This document shows, piece after piece, positions 37,716 through 46,255 of a DNA stretch of 64,000 nucleotides; within the stretch, counting starts at the first letter, position 1, and the number at the start of each line of letters is the position of its first letter. This stretch comes from Bacteroidales bacterium Phil6 (lineage in GTDB: Bacteria > Bacteroidota > Bacteroidia > Bacteroidales > F082), in the NCBI GenBank assembly GCA_002633315.1, contig NWBN01000031.1, positions 1 to 64,000 of the forward strand, written 5' to 3'. Below the pieces are notes generated by a model. It was not told the DNA's origin. It saw only the letters and a list, made by a program, of their open reading frames with translations, and did no database searches. A program made the position numbers and the translations under genes.

Positions 37716-38525
37716 ATGATGAAGACATTGCATTTTTTTCTGTTGACATTATGTATTTTTTGTATTTCATGCAGAAATGACGATGGTCCGGTAATTTATC
37801 TTGACAATACTGTTCCGCCGCGTTTTCTAACCCCTGAAGTGGATTCTGTGGTGTTGAAAGAAGAAATGGCTGATATGCTGTTTCCGGAATTTTCCTGGAC
37901 TGCCACTCGATATGATTTCGAATATGGACTTGCCAATATCACTTATTCTTTGCAGATGGATATAGAAGATGGCTGTTTTTACAGATATACTACCTTGACA
38001 AATACCGATACTACCGTATATTCATTGACACAGGCGGCCATGAATACAAGACTTTTGATGTCTGACGTGCCATACGGACAGCCTGCAGATGTTTATTTTC
38101 GCATTGCATCCTATATAGTATCGCTTGGTAGTCGTGAGACTTGTATGTCAGAAGTGTTTAAGATGAGCATTACACCTTATCAGACAGATATTACATATCC
38201 GCCGATATATTTGTTGGGTGATGCCACTGTCGCTGGTTGGGATAATACCAAAGCTGTCGAGGTGCCCCATCATTCCGGAAGTACTTTCTCTGTAATACAA
38301 CCTCTATCTTCTTCAGGCTCATTGAAATTTATTGCAGATATAGGCAGTTGGGTGCCACAATGGGGGACAAATGCCAATGGAACATGGGAAAATGGTTCGC
38401 TCGTTTACAGAGCCGTAGAGTCAGACCCGGACCCCTCGGCTATTCCTGCTCCTCCTCAAGATGGAATATATCAAATAACAGTAGATACCTTGAATATGTT
38501 TTACAATATATCCTTTATGGAATGA
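37716..38525 (+). CDS. SusE/SusF-like surface glycan-binding lipoprotein
   Basis: The 269-residue lipoprotein (LCIFCISC) has an N-terminal SusE domain with fibronectin-like strands (PEFSWTATRYDFEYG) and one C-terminal starch-binding-like module. That module opens IYLLGDATVAGWDN and includes LKFIADIGSWVPQWGTNANG, the repeat unit of SusE/SusF. Canonical SusE has two such modules and SusF three, so this is a short version. The family suggests binding of alpha-glucans, but specificity is inferred. An ATG one codon later is possible. It ends the operon; no glycoside hydrolase or regulator is adjacent. Confidence 0.82.
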   Translation: MMKTLHFFLLTLCIFCISCRNDDGPVIYLDNTVPPRFLTPEVDSVVLKEEMADMLFPEFSWTATRYDFEYGLANITYSLQMDIEDGCFYRYTTLTNTDTTVYSLTQAAMNTRLLMSDVPYGQPADVYFRIASYIVSLGSRETCMSEVFKMSITPYQTDITYPPIYLLGDATVAGWDNTKAVEVPHHSGSTFSVIQPLSSSGSLKFIADIGSWVPQWGTNANGTWENGSLVYRAVESDPDPSAIPAPPQDGIYQITVDTLNMFYNISFME

Positions 38526-38757
38526 ATCATTAATCTTTTTTGTTTTTCAAGATGTAAATTTGCCGGATATAGGTTTTGAAGATTTGTGATATTAGTCGAT
38601 GTATAAGTGAATGAATAATAGAGCTTTAATAGAGGGATTTGCTTTTGAAACCTTGTCCGATGTCTTATATTTAAAGTGAGGCTGCATTTGTGCTTTTAAA
38701 TAGACTTTGCATTTAAGTAAGGAAAAGCAAATGTTTATGAAGGAATGTCTTGAGTAA

Positions 38758-39411
38758 TCAGTCATTGCCTATTTCTTTCAGCATAGGAACAAAACGGAAG
38801 TTGCCGAATTCTTCTTTGCTGAGGCTGCCGTCTGAGTTTTTGGTTATGCGTAACATTTTCTGTTCGTTATTGTCATCGTTAAGAGGCAATACCATGATAC
38901 CGTTAGGTTTCAACTGGTCTATCAATATTTCGGGTATTTCCGGAGCTGCTGCTGTGATAATAATACGGTCGAATGGAGAATATGTGGGCAAGCCCTTATT
39001 GCCGTCTCCGAGGAAAGTCTTGATATGATAAGGAAATTCAGTAAGCAAAGCCTTGGTTTTCAAGAATAAGTTGCGTTGACGTTCTATTGTAAAAACTTTC
39101 GCCCCCATTTGAGCAAGTACACATGCCTGGTAGCCGGATCCTGTGCCAATCTCCAAAATTTTCATATCTTTTTTTACCATAAGTAATTGAGATTGATAGG
39201 CAACGGTTGAAGGTTGGGAGATGGTCTGTCCTGAACCAATGGGAAAAGCGGTGTCTTGATATGCAAACTCCACAAACGAAGAATCGAGAAAGACATGGCG
39301 AGGCACAACATTGATTGCGCAGAGTACAGATTCATCGCTAATGCCTTTGTTTCTAAGCAATTCGGTCATCTTAAGCCTCATTCCCTTATGTCTGTATGTG
39401 TCAGCTTGCAT
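38758..39411 (-). CDS. pcm: Protein-L-isoaspartate O-methyltransferase
   Basis: The 217-residue enzyme repairs isoaspartyl residues in damaged proteins. Motifs are VPRHVFLDSSF, the GSGQTISQPSTVA substrate block, and the SAM-binding ILEIGTGSGYQACVLA. The start at 39411 (MQADTYRHKGMR) is chosen over one 9 codons upstream because the promoter -7 box lies at 39428-39435, leaving a leader of about 10 bases. It shares its control region with the divergent Gfo/Idh gene. Confidence 0.93.
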   Translation of the reverse strand: MQADTYRHKGMRLKMTELLRNKGISDESVLCAINVVPRHVFLDSSFVEFAYQDTAFPIGSGQTISQPSTVAYQSQLLMVKKDMKILEIGTGSGYQACVLAQMGAKVFTIERQRNLFLKTKALLTEFPYHIKTFLGDGNKGLPTYSPFDRIIITAAAPEIPEILIDQLKPNGIMVLPLNDDNNEQKMLRITKNSDGSLSKEEFGNFRFVPMLKEIGND

Positions 39412-39423
39412 GTCTTTTTTTAT

Positions 39424-39458
39424 TTTGCGAAGATACAAAAAATAACTATATTTGCAAA
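39424..39458. promoter_or_regulatory. Overlapping divergent promoters of pcm and the Gfo/Idh gene
   Basis: Plus strand: TTTG at 39424-39427, 19 bases, TATATTTG at 39447-39454. Minus strand: TTTG at 39455-39458, 19 bases, TATCTTCG at 39428-39435 (one mismatch from TAnnTTTG). The two promoters interleave over 35 bases, so polymerase could occupy only one at a time. Confidence 0.75.
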
Positions 39459-39469
39459 AAAATATATAT

Positions 39470-40459
39470 ATGTTAAAAATAGGTGTTTTAGGTGCCGGAC
39501 ATTTGGGGAAAATACATATTAATTGTATAAAACAAATTGCTAATTATCAACTTGTTGGCTTTTATGATCAGGATGTCGCAACCTCGGAAAAGGTGGCTGC
39601 CGATATGCAAGTCAAATGTTATAATACCATAGATGAATTGGTTGATGCTGTCGATGTTGTAGATATAGTTACTCCAACAATAGCACATTTCGAATGTGCT
39701 TCCAAGGCATTGTCAAAAGGACGTCATGTCTTTATTGAAAAGCCTATAGTTGCAACGGTAGTGGAGGCAAACCGCCTTATTGAGCTTGCAAAAAATGCAG
39801 GTGTCAAAGTTCAGGTTGGTCATGTGGAACGTTTCAATCCCGCTTTTATTGCTGCAGAACACAAGTTGAACAATCCTTTGTTTGTTGAGGCTCATCGTCT
39901 TGCAATGTTTAACCCTCGCGGTTGCGATGTGCCTGTGGTTCTCGACCTTATGGTACATGATATAGATATTATCCTCACTATCATAAAATCTCCTATTAAG
40001 ACAGTATCGGCAAGTGGCGTCTCCATAGTCAGTCCTACACCTGATATCGCCAATGCCCGCATTGAATTTGAGAATGGCGCTGTGGCTAATCTTACAGCAA
40101 GTCGTATCTCATTGAAGAACATGAGAAAACATCGTGTCTTCCAAAAAGATGCTTATATCACTATAGATTTTCTCGATAAAAAAACCGATATAGTTAGCAT
40201 TCATGATGTACAGGGAGAGCCTTCTCCTCTTGCCATGACATTGAACCTTCCGGATGGCTCATGTAAACAGATTACCATTGAACAGCAGGAAGTCGTACAA
40301 AATAATGCGATTAAAACAGAATTGGAACGTTTTCATGATGCAATAGTAAGCAATACGGAACCTCCTGTGACTATCGAAGACGGAGTCGAAGTACTTAAAG
40401 TTGCCTACATGATACTCGATGAGATGAAAAAACATCGGGAGTTGCTTGAAAATTTATAA
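39470..40459 (+). CDS. Gfo/Idh/MocA family oxidoreductase
   Basis: The 329-residue protein begins with a Rossmann NAD(P)-binding motif GVLGAGHLGKIH and has the family signature FIEKPIVATV (Glu-Lys-Pro) and an MVHDIDI histidine in the C-terminal domain. The ATG at 39470 is favoured because the promoter -7 box ends at 39454. The next genes encode a lipoprotein and a polyprenyl-phosphate sugar transferase, so it may modify a nucleotide sugar for surface glycan assembly, but the substrate cannot be read. Confidence 0.88.
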   Translation: MLKIGVLGAGHLGKIHINCIKQIANYQLVGFYDQDVATSEKVAADMQVKCYNTIDELVDAVDVVDIVTPTIAHFECASKALSKGRHVFIEKPIVATVVEANRLIELAKNAGVKVQVGHVERFNPAFIAAEHKLNNPLFVEAHRLAMFNPRGCDVPVVLDLMVHDIDIILTIIKSPIKTVSASGVSIVSPTPDIANARIEFENGAVANLTASRISLKNMRKHRVFQKDAYITIDFLDKKTDIVSIHDVQGEPSPLAMTLNLPDGSCKQITIEQQEVVQNNAIKTELERFHDAIVSNTEPPVTIEDGVEVLKVAYMILDEMKKHRELLENL

Positions 40460-40516
40460 TTTATTCGATAATACGACAATATATTTTTATTGTTTTCGTT
40501 TAAACAAAAAAAAGTA

Positions 40517-41419
40517 ATGAGAGGTATTAAGATTTTACTTGTTATATGTTGCATTTTGATTCTGGGGTCATGCAATAAATTTAAAGGAAATCAGGAGATC
40601 CCTGCATATTTGCATGTTGATGGGTTCAGTTTGAGAACCAACTATGCTGATGAAGGGGCTGCTACTCACAAAATTACTGATGTATGGCTCTATGTCGATG
40701 ACAGCTATCAAGGCTGTTATGAGTTGCCGGCTACGATACCGGTGTTGGAACATGGCAAACATAAAGTCACTTTATATCCCGGCATTAAAATGAACGGCAT
40801 AGCATCTACAAGAATAATATATCCGTTTTATAAACCTTATATTATTGATTCATACGATTTCGGCGATTTGGATAAACTTGTTGGACAAGTGGATACCATC
40901 TCTCCAAGTACACGTTATTATACTTCCGATGAATCTACAATTAAGTTCTGGTTTGAGGATTTTGAACAACCGTCGATTAAGTTCGAGAAAACGCATGCAA
41001 GCGATACTGCTATGATAAAAACAGAGAGAAATGACGAGAATGCCTGGTTGTCTGATGATTCTCAATATTCCGGTCATATTTGGATAGGTGATACACTTAA
41101 TTATGTCTGTGTGGCAACGCCGGAGTTGCCTGCTTTCCCCGGACAAGGCAATTATGTCCTGGTAGAAATGGATTATAAATGCGAGACGGAATTTCTGGTA
41201 GGTCTTTATGCAAGTATCACAGGTAGTATCAATGATATAGAACTTGTTTATGTTAATCCTTCTGAAGATTGGAATAAAATATATATCAATCTTGGACCAT
41301 CAATATCGGATAATGCCAACAATGCCCTTTATTTTAAACTGTATATAAGAGCATCTGTGGAAGAAGGACAAGAGGCTAATCTCTATTTTGACAATATAAA
41401 AATAGTTTATCGTGACTAA
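40517..41419 (+). CDS. Lipoprotein of unknown function
   Basis: The 300-residue protein has a lipoprotein signal (LLVICCILILGSC, Cys at about 19). It is beta-rich, with an N-terminal VWLYVDDSYQGCYELP sandwich-like part and a C-terminal strand set ending in YFDNIKIVYRD, a jelly-roll-like pattern seen in carbohydrate-binding modules. It lies 57 bases after the Gfo/Idh gene and just before the sugar transferase gene, so surface glycan export or assembly is possible. I do not recognise a named family. Confidence 0.65.
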   Translation: MRGIKILLVICCILILGSCNKFKGNQEIPAYLHVDGFSLRTNYADEGAATHKITDVWLYVDDSYQGCYELPATIPVLEHGKHKVTLYPGIKMNGIASTRIIYPFYKPYIIDSYDFGDLDKLVGQVDTISPSTRYYTSDESTIKFWFEDFEQPSIKFEKTHASDTAMIKTERNDENAWLSDDSQYSGHIWIGDTLNYVCVATPELPAFPGQGNYVLVEMDYKCETEFLVGLYASITGSINDIELVYVNPSEDWNKIYINLGPSISDNANNALYFKLYIRASVEEGQEANLYFDNIKIVYRD

Positions 41420-41429
41420 ATGTTCTAAA

Positions 41430-42845
41430 ATGAATAATTCGAGACAGACATTTAAATATGTCTTTTTCGATTGGTTGTCAGCGTTAGTGGCGTGGATTGC
41501 GTTTTTCTGTTTTAGGAAATATAACGATGACCCGACATTTTTTGACCATTATAATGATATTTTGGCAGATAAAAACTTTTGGATAGGTATTACCTGTATT
41601 CCTGTGGGATGGGTGGTGTTATATACTTTGGTGGGTACTTATAGAAACGCTTATTTCAAATCTCGTCTTAAAGAACTTGGACAGACATTGGTGAGTATTT
41701 TGATAGGCTGTTTAGTGTTATTTTTTGCCACTATATTGAACGATATCATTGTTACTTACAAGACATATTATCTTTTCTTTCTGATGCTGTTCGCATTACA
41801 GTTCATACTTACGTATATTCCACGTTTCATCATTACTACACGTACTACGAGACGCATACATAGAGGAGAGATAGGATATAACACTCTTATTATTGGAAGC
41901 AATGGCAACGCCTGTTCCATTTATGAGGAGATTCAAAATCAGATGTATTCATCCGGAAATAATTTTGTTGGCTTTGTCAATGTCTTCGATAAAAACTGTT
42001 ATAAGGTGAGTAAATATCTGCCTCATCTCGGTCATTATGACAATGTACTCAGTATAATTAAAGAATATGACGTTGAGGAAGTTATCATCGCTATAGAGCG
42101 TTCTGAAACAGAGACCATTGACAGAATCTTAGCTACTCTTGAAACTATTGATGTAAGAGTGAAGATAATACCTATCATGCAGGACATTGTGTTTGGAACC
42201 GTTAAACAGGATGGTATATGGCATGCTCCACTTATACAGGTTACTCCTGAGCCTATGCCGGTGTGGCAACAGGTGGTTAAACGCCTCGCGGATATCATTA
42301 TCTCAGTTTTGGTTATAGTGATACTCTCTCCTTTGTATCTTTTTGTTGCCATAATGGTGAAACGCTCTTCACCGGGTCCCGTATTTTACCGTCAGGAACG
42401 TATAGGACAACACGGGAAGCCTTTTAATATGTTGAAATTCAGGAGCATGTATATAAATGCAGAAGACATGGGTCCTCAGTTATCTAAAGACGATGACCCA
42501 AGAATCACCCCCTGGGGTAAATTTATGCGTAAAGTACGTCTTGATGAAATTCCCCAGTTTTTTACCGTCCTTCAGGGCAAAATGTCTATTGTAGGTTATC
42601 GTCCTGAACGTCAGTATTATATCGACCAAATTGTACAACGTGCTCCTCATTATAGGATGTTGCTTAAAATAAAACCCGGAATAACAAGTTGGGGTGAGGT
42701 GAAATTCGGTTATGCCTCCAATGTCGATGAGATGATAGAAAGATTGAGATACGATATTCTCTATATTGAGAATATGAGTCTCGCTCTTGATATTAAAATT
42801 CTAATATATACGGTATTGATAGTAATACAGGGAAGAGGAAAATAA
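41430..42845 (+). CDS. Polyprenyl-phosphate sugar-1-phosphate transferase (WbaP/WcaJ type)
   Basis: The 471-residue protein has four or five N-terminal membrane helices, a CoA-binding-like Rossmann domain (YNTLIIGSNGNA) and a C-terminal bacterial sugar transferase domain. The latter has KRLADIIISVLVIV, PGPVFYRQERIGQHGKPFNM, KFRSM, and RLDEIPQF with the catalytic Asp-Glu. It starts capsule or exopolysaccharide repeat synthesis by loading a sugar phosphate onto undecaprenyl phosphate. A GTG at 41412 overlapping the lipoprotein stop is an alternative start. Confidence 0.9.
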   Translation: MNNSRQTFKYVFFDWLSALVAWIAFFCFRKYNDDPTFFDHYNDILADKNFWIGITCIPVGWVVLYTLVGTYRNAYFKSRLKELGQTLVSILIGCLVLFFATILNDIIVTYKTYYLFFLMLFALQFILTYIPRFIITTRTTRRIHRGEIGYNTLIIGSNGNACSIYEEIQNQMYSSGNNFVGFVNVFDKNCYKVSKYLPHLGHYDNVLSIIKEYDVEEVIIAIERSETETIDRILATLETIDVRVKIIPIMQDIVFGTVKQDGIWHAPLIQVTPEPMPVWQQVVKRLADIIISVLVIVILSPLYLFVAIMVKRSSPGPVFYRQERIGQHGKPFNMLKFRSMYINAEDMGPQLSKDDDPRITPWGKFMRKVRLDEIPQFFTVLQGKMSIVGYRPERQYYIDQIVQRAPHYRMLLKIKPGITSWGEVKFGYASNVDEMIERLRYDILYIENMSLALDIKILIYTVLIVIQGRGK

Positions 42846-42854
42846 TTTATAAAT

Positions 42855-44081
42855 TCATTCTCCAAGACTTAACTGAGATACTTTTGCTTTCTTAAAAGCA
42901 TCTTCTGCATATTTAAGGTCTATAGTCAGCTTTTTGCAATTTTTAGAAGGCAGTTCAAACATGGCATCGTTAAGTATTGCCTCTAATATGGAGCGCAAAC
43001 CTCTGGCACCTAATTTGAACTCTATACTCTTGTCAACGATAAAATCATACACTTCTTCTTTAATGACGAGCTTGATGCCGTCCATCTCGAAAAGTTTTCC
43101 AAATTGTTTGGTGATGGCATTTTTGGGCTCGGTGAGTATGCGTTTCAAAGTATCTCTGTCGAGAGGGTCGAGATATGACAATACCGGGAACCGCCCCACA
43201 ATCTCAGGTATAAGACCGAATTTCTTAATGTCGGAAGGTGCGATATATTGAAGCAAGTTGTCGCGGTCAATATCTTCTTTTTTAGCTGAGTTGTATCCTA
43301 TTACATTGGAACCTACTCTGTTGGCTATTATCCTGTCGATACCTTCAAAGGCGCCTCCGGCAATGAACAGTATGTCTTTGGTGTTGACTTGTATCATTTT
43401 TTGTTCCGGGTGTTTTCTGCCACCTTGAGGCGGTACGTTGACAATGGCGCCTTCAAGAAGTTTCAACATTGCTTGTTGTACTCCTTCGCCGGATACGTCA
43501 CGTGTTATGCTGGGATTATCACCTTTACGTGCTATTTTGTCTATCTCGTCGATGAAAACAATGCCTTTCTCTGCCATTGCCACATTATAGTCGGCGGCTT
43601 GCAACAGTTTTACAAGTATATTTTCTACATCTTCTCCGACATAACCTGCTTCAGTCAAAACAGTGGCATCGGCGATGGCGAAAGGGACGTTTAGCATTCG
43701 AGCTATGGTGCGGGCAAGCAATGTCTTGCCGGTACCTGTCTCTCCAATAAGTATTACATTGGATTTTTCTATCTCAACATCATTGTCATCATTGGGTTGG
43801 TTGATACGTTTGTAATGATTATATACGGCAACAGATATAACCTTCTTGGCTTCATCCTGCCCTATGACATATTTGTCGAGAAAGCTTTTTATCTCCAATG
43901 GTTTAAGCAACTTGAAGTCAGGTATGTCTTTTTTTGACATGCCTGACATTTCTTCTTTCAAGATGGAATGAGCACGTTCTATGCAATCGACACATATATT
44001 GCCGTCTATACCGGCTATTAACAATCCTGTCTCTTTTTCAGTTCTTCCGCAGAATGAACAGTGGTTATACTTGGTTCCCAT
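42855..44081 (-). CDS. clpX: ClpX ATP-dependent unfoldase subunit
   Basis: The 408-residue AAA+ protein begins [17 protein letters not shown] with the C4 zinc finger (CxxC ... CVDC). It then shows Walker A GETGTGKT, pore-loop GYVGED, Walker [11 protein letters not shown] and the sensor-2 GARGLRSI. The start at 44081 is the family N-terminus; upstream codons only read through a hairpin. It unfolds tagged proteins and feeds them to ClpP, encoded 52 bases upstream on the same strand. The hairpin between them may set their ratio. Confidence 0.95.
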   Translation of the reverse strand: MGTKYNHCSFCGRTEKETGLLIAGIDGNICVDCIERAHSILKEEMSGMSKKDIPDFKLLKPLEIKSFLDKYVIGQDEAKKVISVAVYNHYKRINQPNDDNDVEIEKSNVILIGETGTGKTLLARTIARMLNVPFAIADATVLTEAGYVGEDVENILVKLLQAADYNVAMAEKGIVFIDEIDKIARKGDNPSITRDVSGEGVQQAMLKLLEGAIVNVPPQGGRKHPEQKMIQVNTKDILFIAGGAFEGIDRIIANRVGSNVIGYNSAKKEDIDRDNLLQYIAPSDIKKFGLIPEIVGRFPVLSYLDPLDRDTLKRILTEPKNAITKQFGKLFEMDGIKLVIKEEVYDFIVDKSIEFKLGARGLRSILEAILNDAMFELPSKNCKKLTIDLKYAEDAFKKAKVSQLSLGE

Positions 44082-44093
44082 AATAAATAAAAA

Positions 44094-44112
44094 GGACAGG
44101 ATAAACCTGTCC
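44094..44112 (-). terminator. Hairpin between clpP and clpX
   Basis: On the minus strand GGACAGG and CCTGTCC form a 7-bp stem with a TTTAT loop, followed by TTTTTATTT. It has the form of an intrinsic terminator or attenuator and ends 12 bases before the clpX ATG. Confidence 0.7.
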
Positions 44113-44133
44113 TCATGAATTAAAATAAAAAAA

Positions 44134-44802
44134 TTATGTATTCTTGACAAGAATTTCATCTATCATGCCGTAACTGAGAGCTTCTTCGGATGTCATCCAA
44201 TAGTCACGGTCAGAGTCTGCCCATACCTTGTCATATTCCTGTCCGGTATGTGCAGCTATGATTTCATACAATTCTTTCTTTAGTTTTTGTATTTCTCTTG
44301 CTGTTATTTCTATGTCGGAAGCCTGTCCTTGCATACCGCCCATAGGCTGGTGTATCATGATGCGGGAATGTTTCAAGGCAGAGCGTTTGCCTTTTGTTCC
44401 GGCACACAACAGTACAGCCGCCATGGAAGCTGCCATGCCTGTGCAAATGGTGGAAACATCGGGTGCTATATACTGCATGGTGTCGTAAATGCCGAGTCCG
44501 GCATAAACAGAGCCGCCGGGCGAGTTGAGATATATCATAATATCACTCTTCTTGTCGGCAGATTCCAAAAATAACAGTTGCGCCTGAATGATGTTGGCGA
44601 CATAATCATCAATCTGATCGCCCAAAAAGATAATCCTGTCCATCATTAATCTTGAAAAGACATCCATCTGTGCCACGTTGAGTTGTCTTTCTTCAATGAT
44701 GGTGGGAGAGATGAAATTGGTTATGGATGATGTATATTTCTCTAACCCGAGACCATTGATGCCTCTGTGTTTGGTGGCATACTTGTAAAATTCGCTGTTC
44801 AT
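44134..44802 (-). CDS. clpP: ClpP serine protease subunit
   Basis: The 222-residue protease has the ClpP catalytic triad: Ser in [11 protein letters not shown], His in [11 protein letters not shown] and Asp in the [14 protein letters not shown] region. It would form the tetradecameric chamber used by ClpX. It lies 29 bases after tig, with clpX next, the order tig-clpP-clpX common in bacteria. The hairpin at 44094-44112 lies just after its stop codon. Confidence 0.96.
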   Translation of the reverse strand: MNSEFYKYATKHRGINGLGLEKYTSSITNFISPTIIEERQLNVAQMDVFSRLMMDRIIFLGDQIDDYVANIIQAQLLFLESADKKSDIMIYLNSPGGSVYAGLGIYDTMQYIAPDVSTICTGMAASMAAVLLCAGTKGKRSALKHSRIMIHQPMGGMQGQASDIEITAREIQKLKKELYEIIAAHTGQEYDKVWADSDRDYWMTSEEALSYGMIDEILVKNT

Positions 44803-44831
44803 AATGTTGTTTTTTTGTAATAACTTAAAAA

Positions 44832-45926
44832 CTATTCTTTTGTTTCCTCAACCTCTTCTTTTTTTGCAAGTTCCGGCATGGTCGCTTTCATAAACTCTTC
44901 ATAATTCACATTTACAGGTTCAACTTTGAGGTTCTCGTTGAAGAAAGCGGTGAGTTTGTTGCTGATGATTTGGTTGGTGATATAAGAACGTTGCTGTTGG
45001 TCTTTTAATACTGTATCAATAATGTTGTTCATTCTTTCTTTCATCTCATCATCCATAGTGTCATTGTTGAGATGTCCGAAATAACTTGTCTTGACGAAAT
45101 TACGTAAATCGTCTTCATTGACTGCCAACTCAGGATATTTGCCAACAATATAGTCTTCTATGAGTTGCCATTTCATGCCGGTGAGATAGTTTTTCTCATA
45201 GTTTTGATCGACTTCTTCTCTTGTGATTTTTCCTTCGCTGTTGGCAATTATAAGACGTTTAAGAAAATCGTCCGGTAAGTCGAAAGTGACATTATTGATG
45301 AGAGTGTCAACTGCATTGTTGTAAAACATCCTCTCACTTTCCTTGTTATATTGTATATCAAGTTCGTCGTATATTTTTTTTCTGAAAGAATCTATATCAT
45401 TGATATCGGAACCGGGGAATATCAGATTGAAAAATTCTTCATTGAGTTCCGGTAGTTGGTCATCCTTTTTGTTGTTTTCCCGGAGACGTAGTACGATATT
45501 GTCGATTTCTTTATCAGTAATGGAGATGTTGTATTTAATGACTTGAAAGTCGCTGAAATTTATATCTAACTTAGGTTTGTTGGCAACTTCAAAGTAGAAT
45601 GTCATGTTATCGTCTTTTGTTATGTCTATCACCTGCTCTTTTTCTTGATCAGGCAAAGGATACCCTATTATATCGAGTTTATTTTCAATGATTTGATTAT
45701 TGAGGGTCTCAGAGACCATTTTATTAATGACATCAAGTTTCACTGTTTGTCCGTGCATTCTTTCTATCATTCCAAACGGCACTTTACCCTGACGAAATCC
45801 CGGAAGTACGGCTTTATGTTGATATTGTTTTAAAGTTTTTTTTACTTCGTCTTCGTAATCTGCTTTCACTATATCGATTTGTATCGATGTTATCAAATCG
45901 TTTTTTGCTGTAAGTGTAGTATTCAT
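44832..45926 (-). CDS. tig: Trigger factor lacking the PPIase domain
   Basis: The 364-residue chaperone keeps the ribosome-docking domain (GFRQGKVP at 43-50) and the C-terminal arm domain, starting near [15 protein letters not shown] at about 158. The FKBP-type peptidyl-prolyl isomerase domain of about 90 residues that normally sits between them is missing. The linker [11 protein letters not shown] runs straight into the C-terminal domain, at about 45462-45474. Usual Bacteroidales trigger factors are around 450 residues. The frame is clean, so the protein is probably made and should still bind ribosomes and nascent chains. It heads the tig-clpP-clpX set. Confidence 0.9.
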   Translation of the reverse strand: MNTTLTAKNDLITSIQIDIVKADYEDEVKKTLKQYQHKAVLPGFRQGKVPFGMIERMHGQTVKLDVINKMVSETLNNQIIENKLDIIGYPLPDQEKEQVIDITKDDNMTFYFEVANKPKLDINFSDFQVIKYNISITDKEIDNIVLRLRENNKKDDQLPELNEEFFNLIFPGSDINDIDSFRKKIYDELDIQYNKESERMFYNNAVDTLINNVTFDLPDDFLKRLIIANSEGKITREEVDQNYEKNYLTGMKWQLIEDYIVGKYPELAVNEDDLRNFVKTSYFGHLNNDTMDDEMKERMNNIIDTVLKDQQQRSYITNQIISNKLTAFFNENLKVEPVNVNYEEFMKATMPELAKKEEVEETKE

Positions 45927-45947
45927 TATATTAAGTGTTTATTTTTG

Positions 45948-46029
45948 TGCGGATGAAGGGACTCGAACCCCCACGCCTTTCGGCATCAGATCCTAAGTCT
46001 GACGCGTCTGCCAATTTCGCCACACCCGC
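45948..46029 (-). tRNA. tRNA-Leu (anticodon UAG)
   Basis: Read on the minus strand: acceptor GCGGGTG pairs with CATCCGC, the anticodon loop is CTTAGGA (TAG), and there are a long variable arm (GATGCCGAAAGGCGT region) and a GGTTCGAGTCC T-arm. A class II tRNA of 82 bases; CCA is not encoded. Confidence 0.95.
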
Positions 46030-46047
46030 GTTCGAAATTTCGAGTTG

Positions 46048-46055
46048 CAAAAATA
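46048..46055 (-). promoter_or_regulatory. -7 box upstream of tRNA-Leu
   Basis: Minus-strand TATTTTTG matches TAnnTTTG and lies 18 bases before the tRNA 5' end. A good -33 at the usual distance was not found. It may drive tRNA-Leu and tig together, since no clear promoter lies between them. Confidence 0.5.
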
Positions 46056-46224
46056 CTAATTTTTTGAAAACAAACCTCTTTTTATTCTTTTTGTTTTATA
46101 TCTTTTTTAGAAACGGTGTTTTTGTGGTGTTAGAAATGATTTTTTGTAAAAAAAAGTTTTGGAAAAACCTTGTAACAAGTAATAATCTTTTTTATAGTTT
46201 CGTTATTATCTGTAAAATATGTTG

Positions 46225-46232
46225 TACTTTTG
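46225..46232 (+). promoter_or_regulatory. -7 box of DUF5723 gene
   Basis: TACTTTTG matches TAnnTTTG and lies 23 bases before the ATG at 46256. The -33 element is weak. Confidence 0.5.
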
Positions 46233-46255
46233 TAAAGTAAAGAAAATTGAAAATC

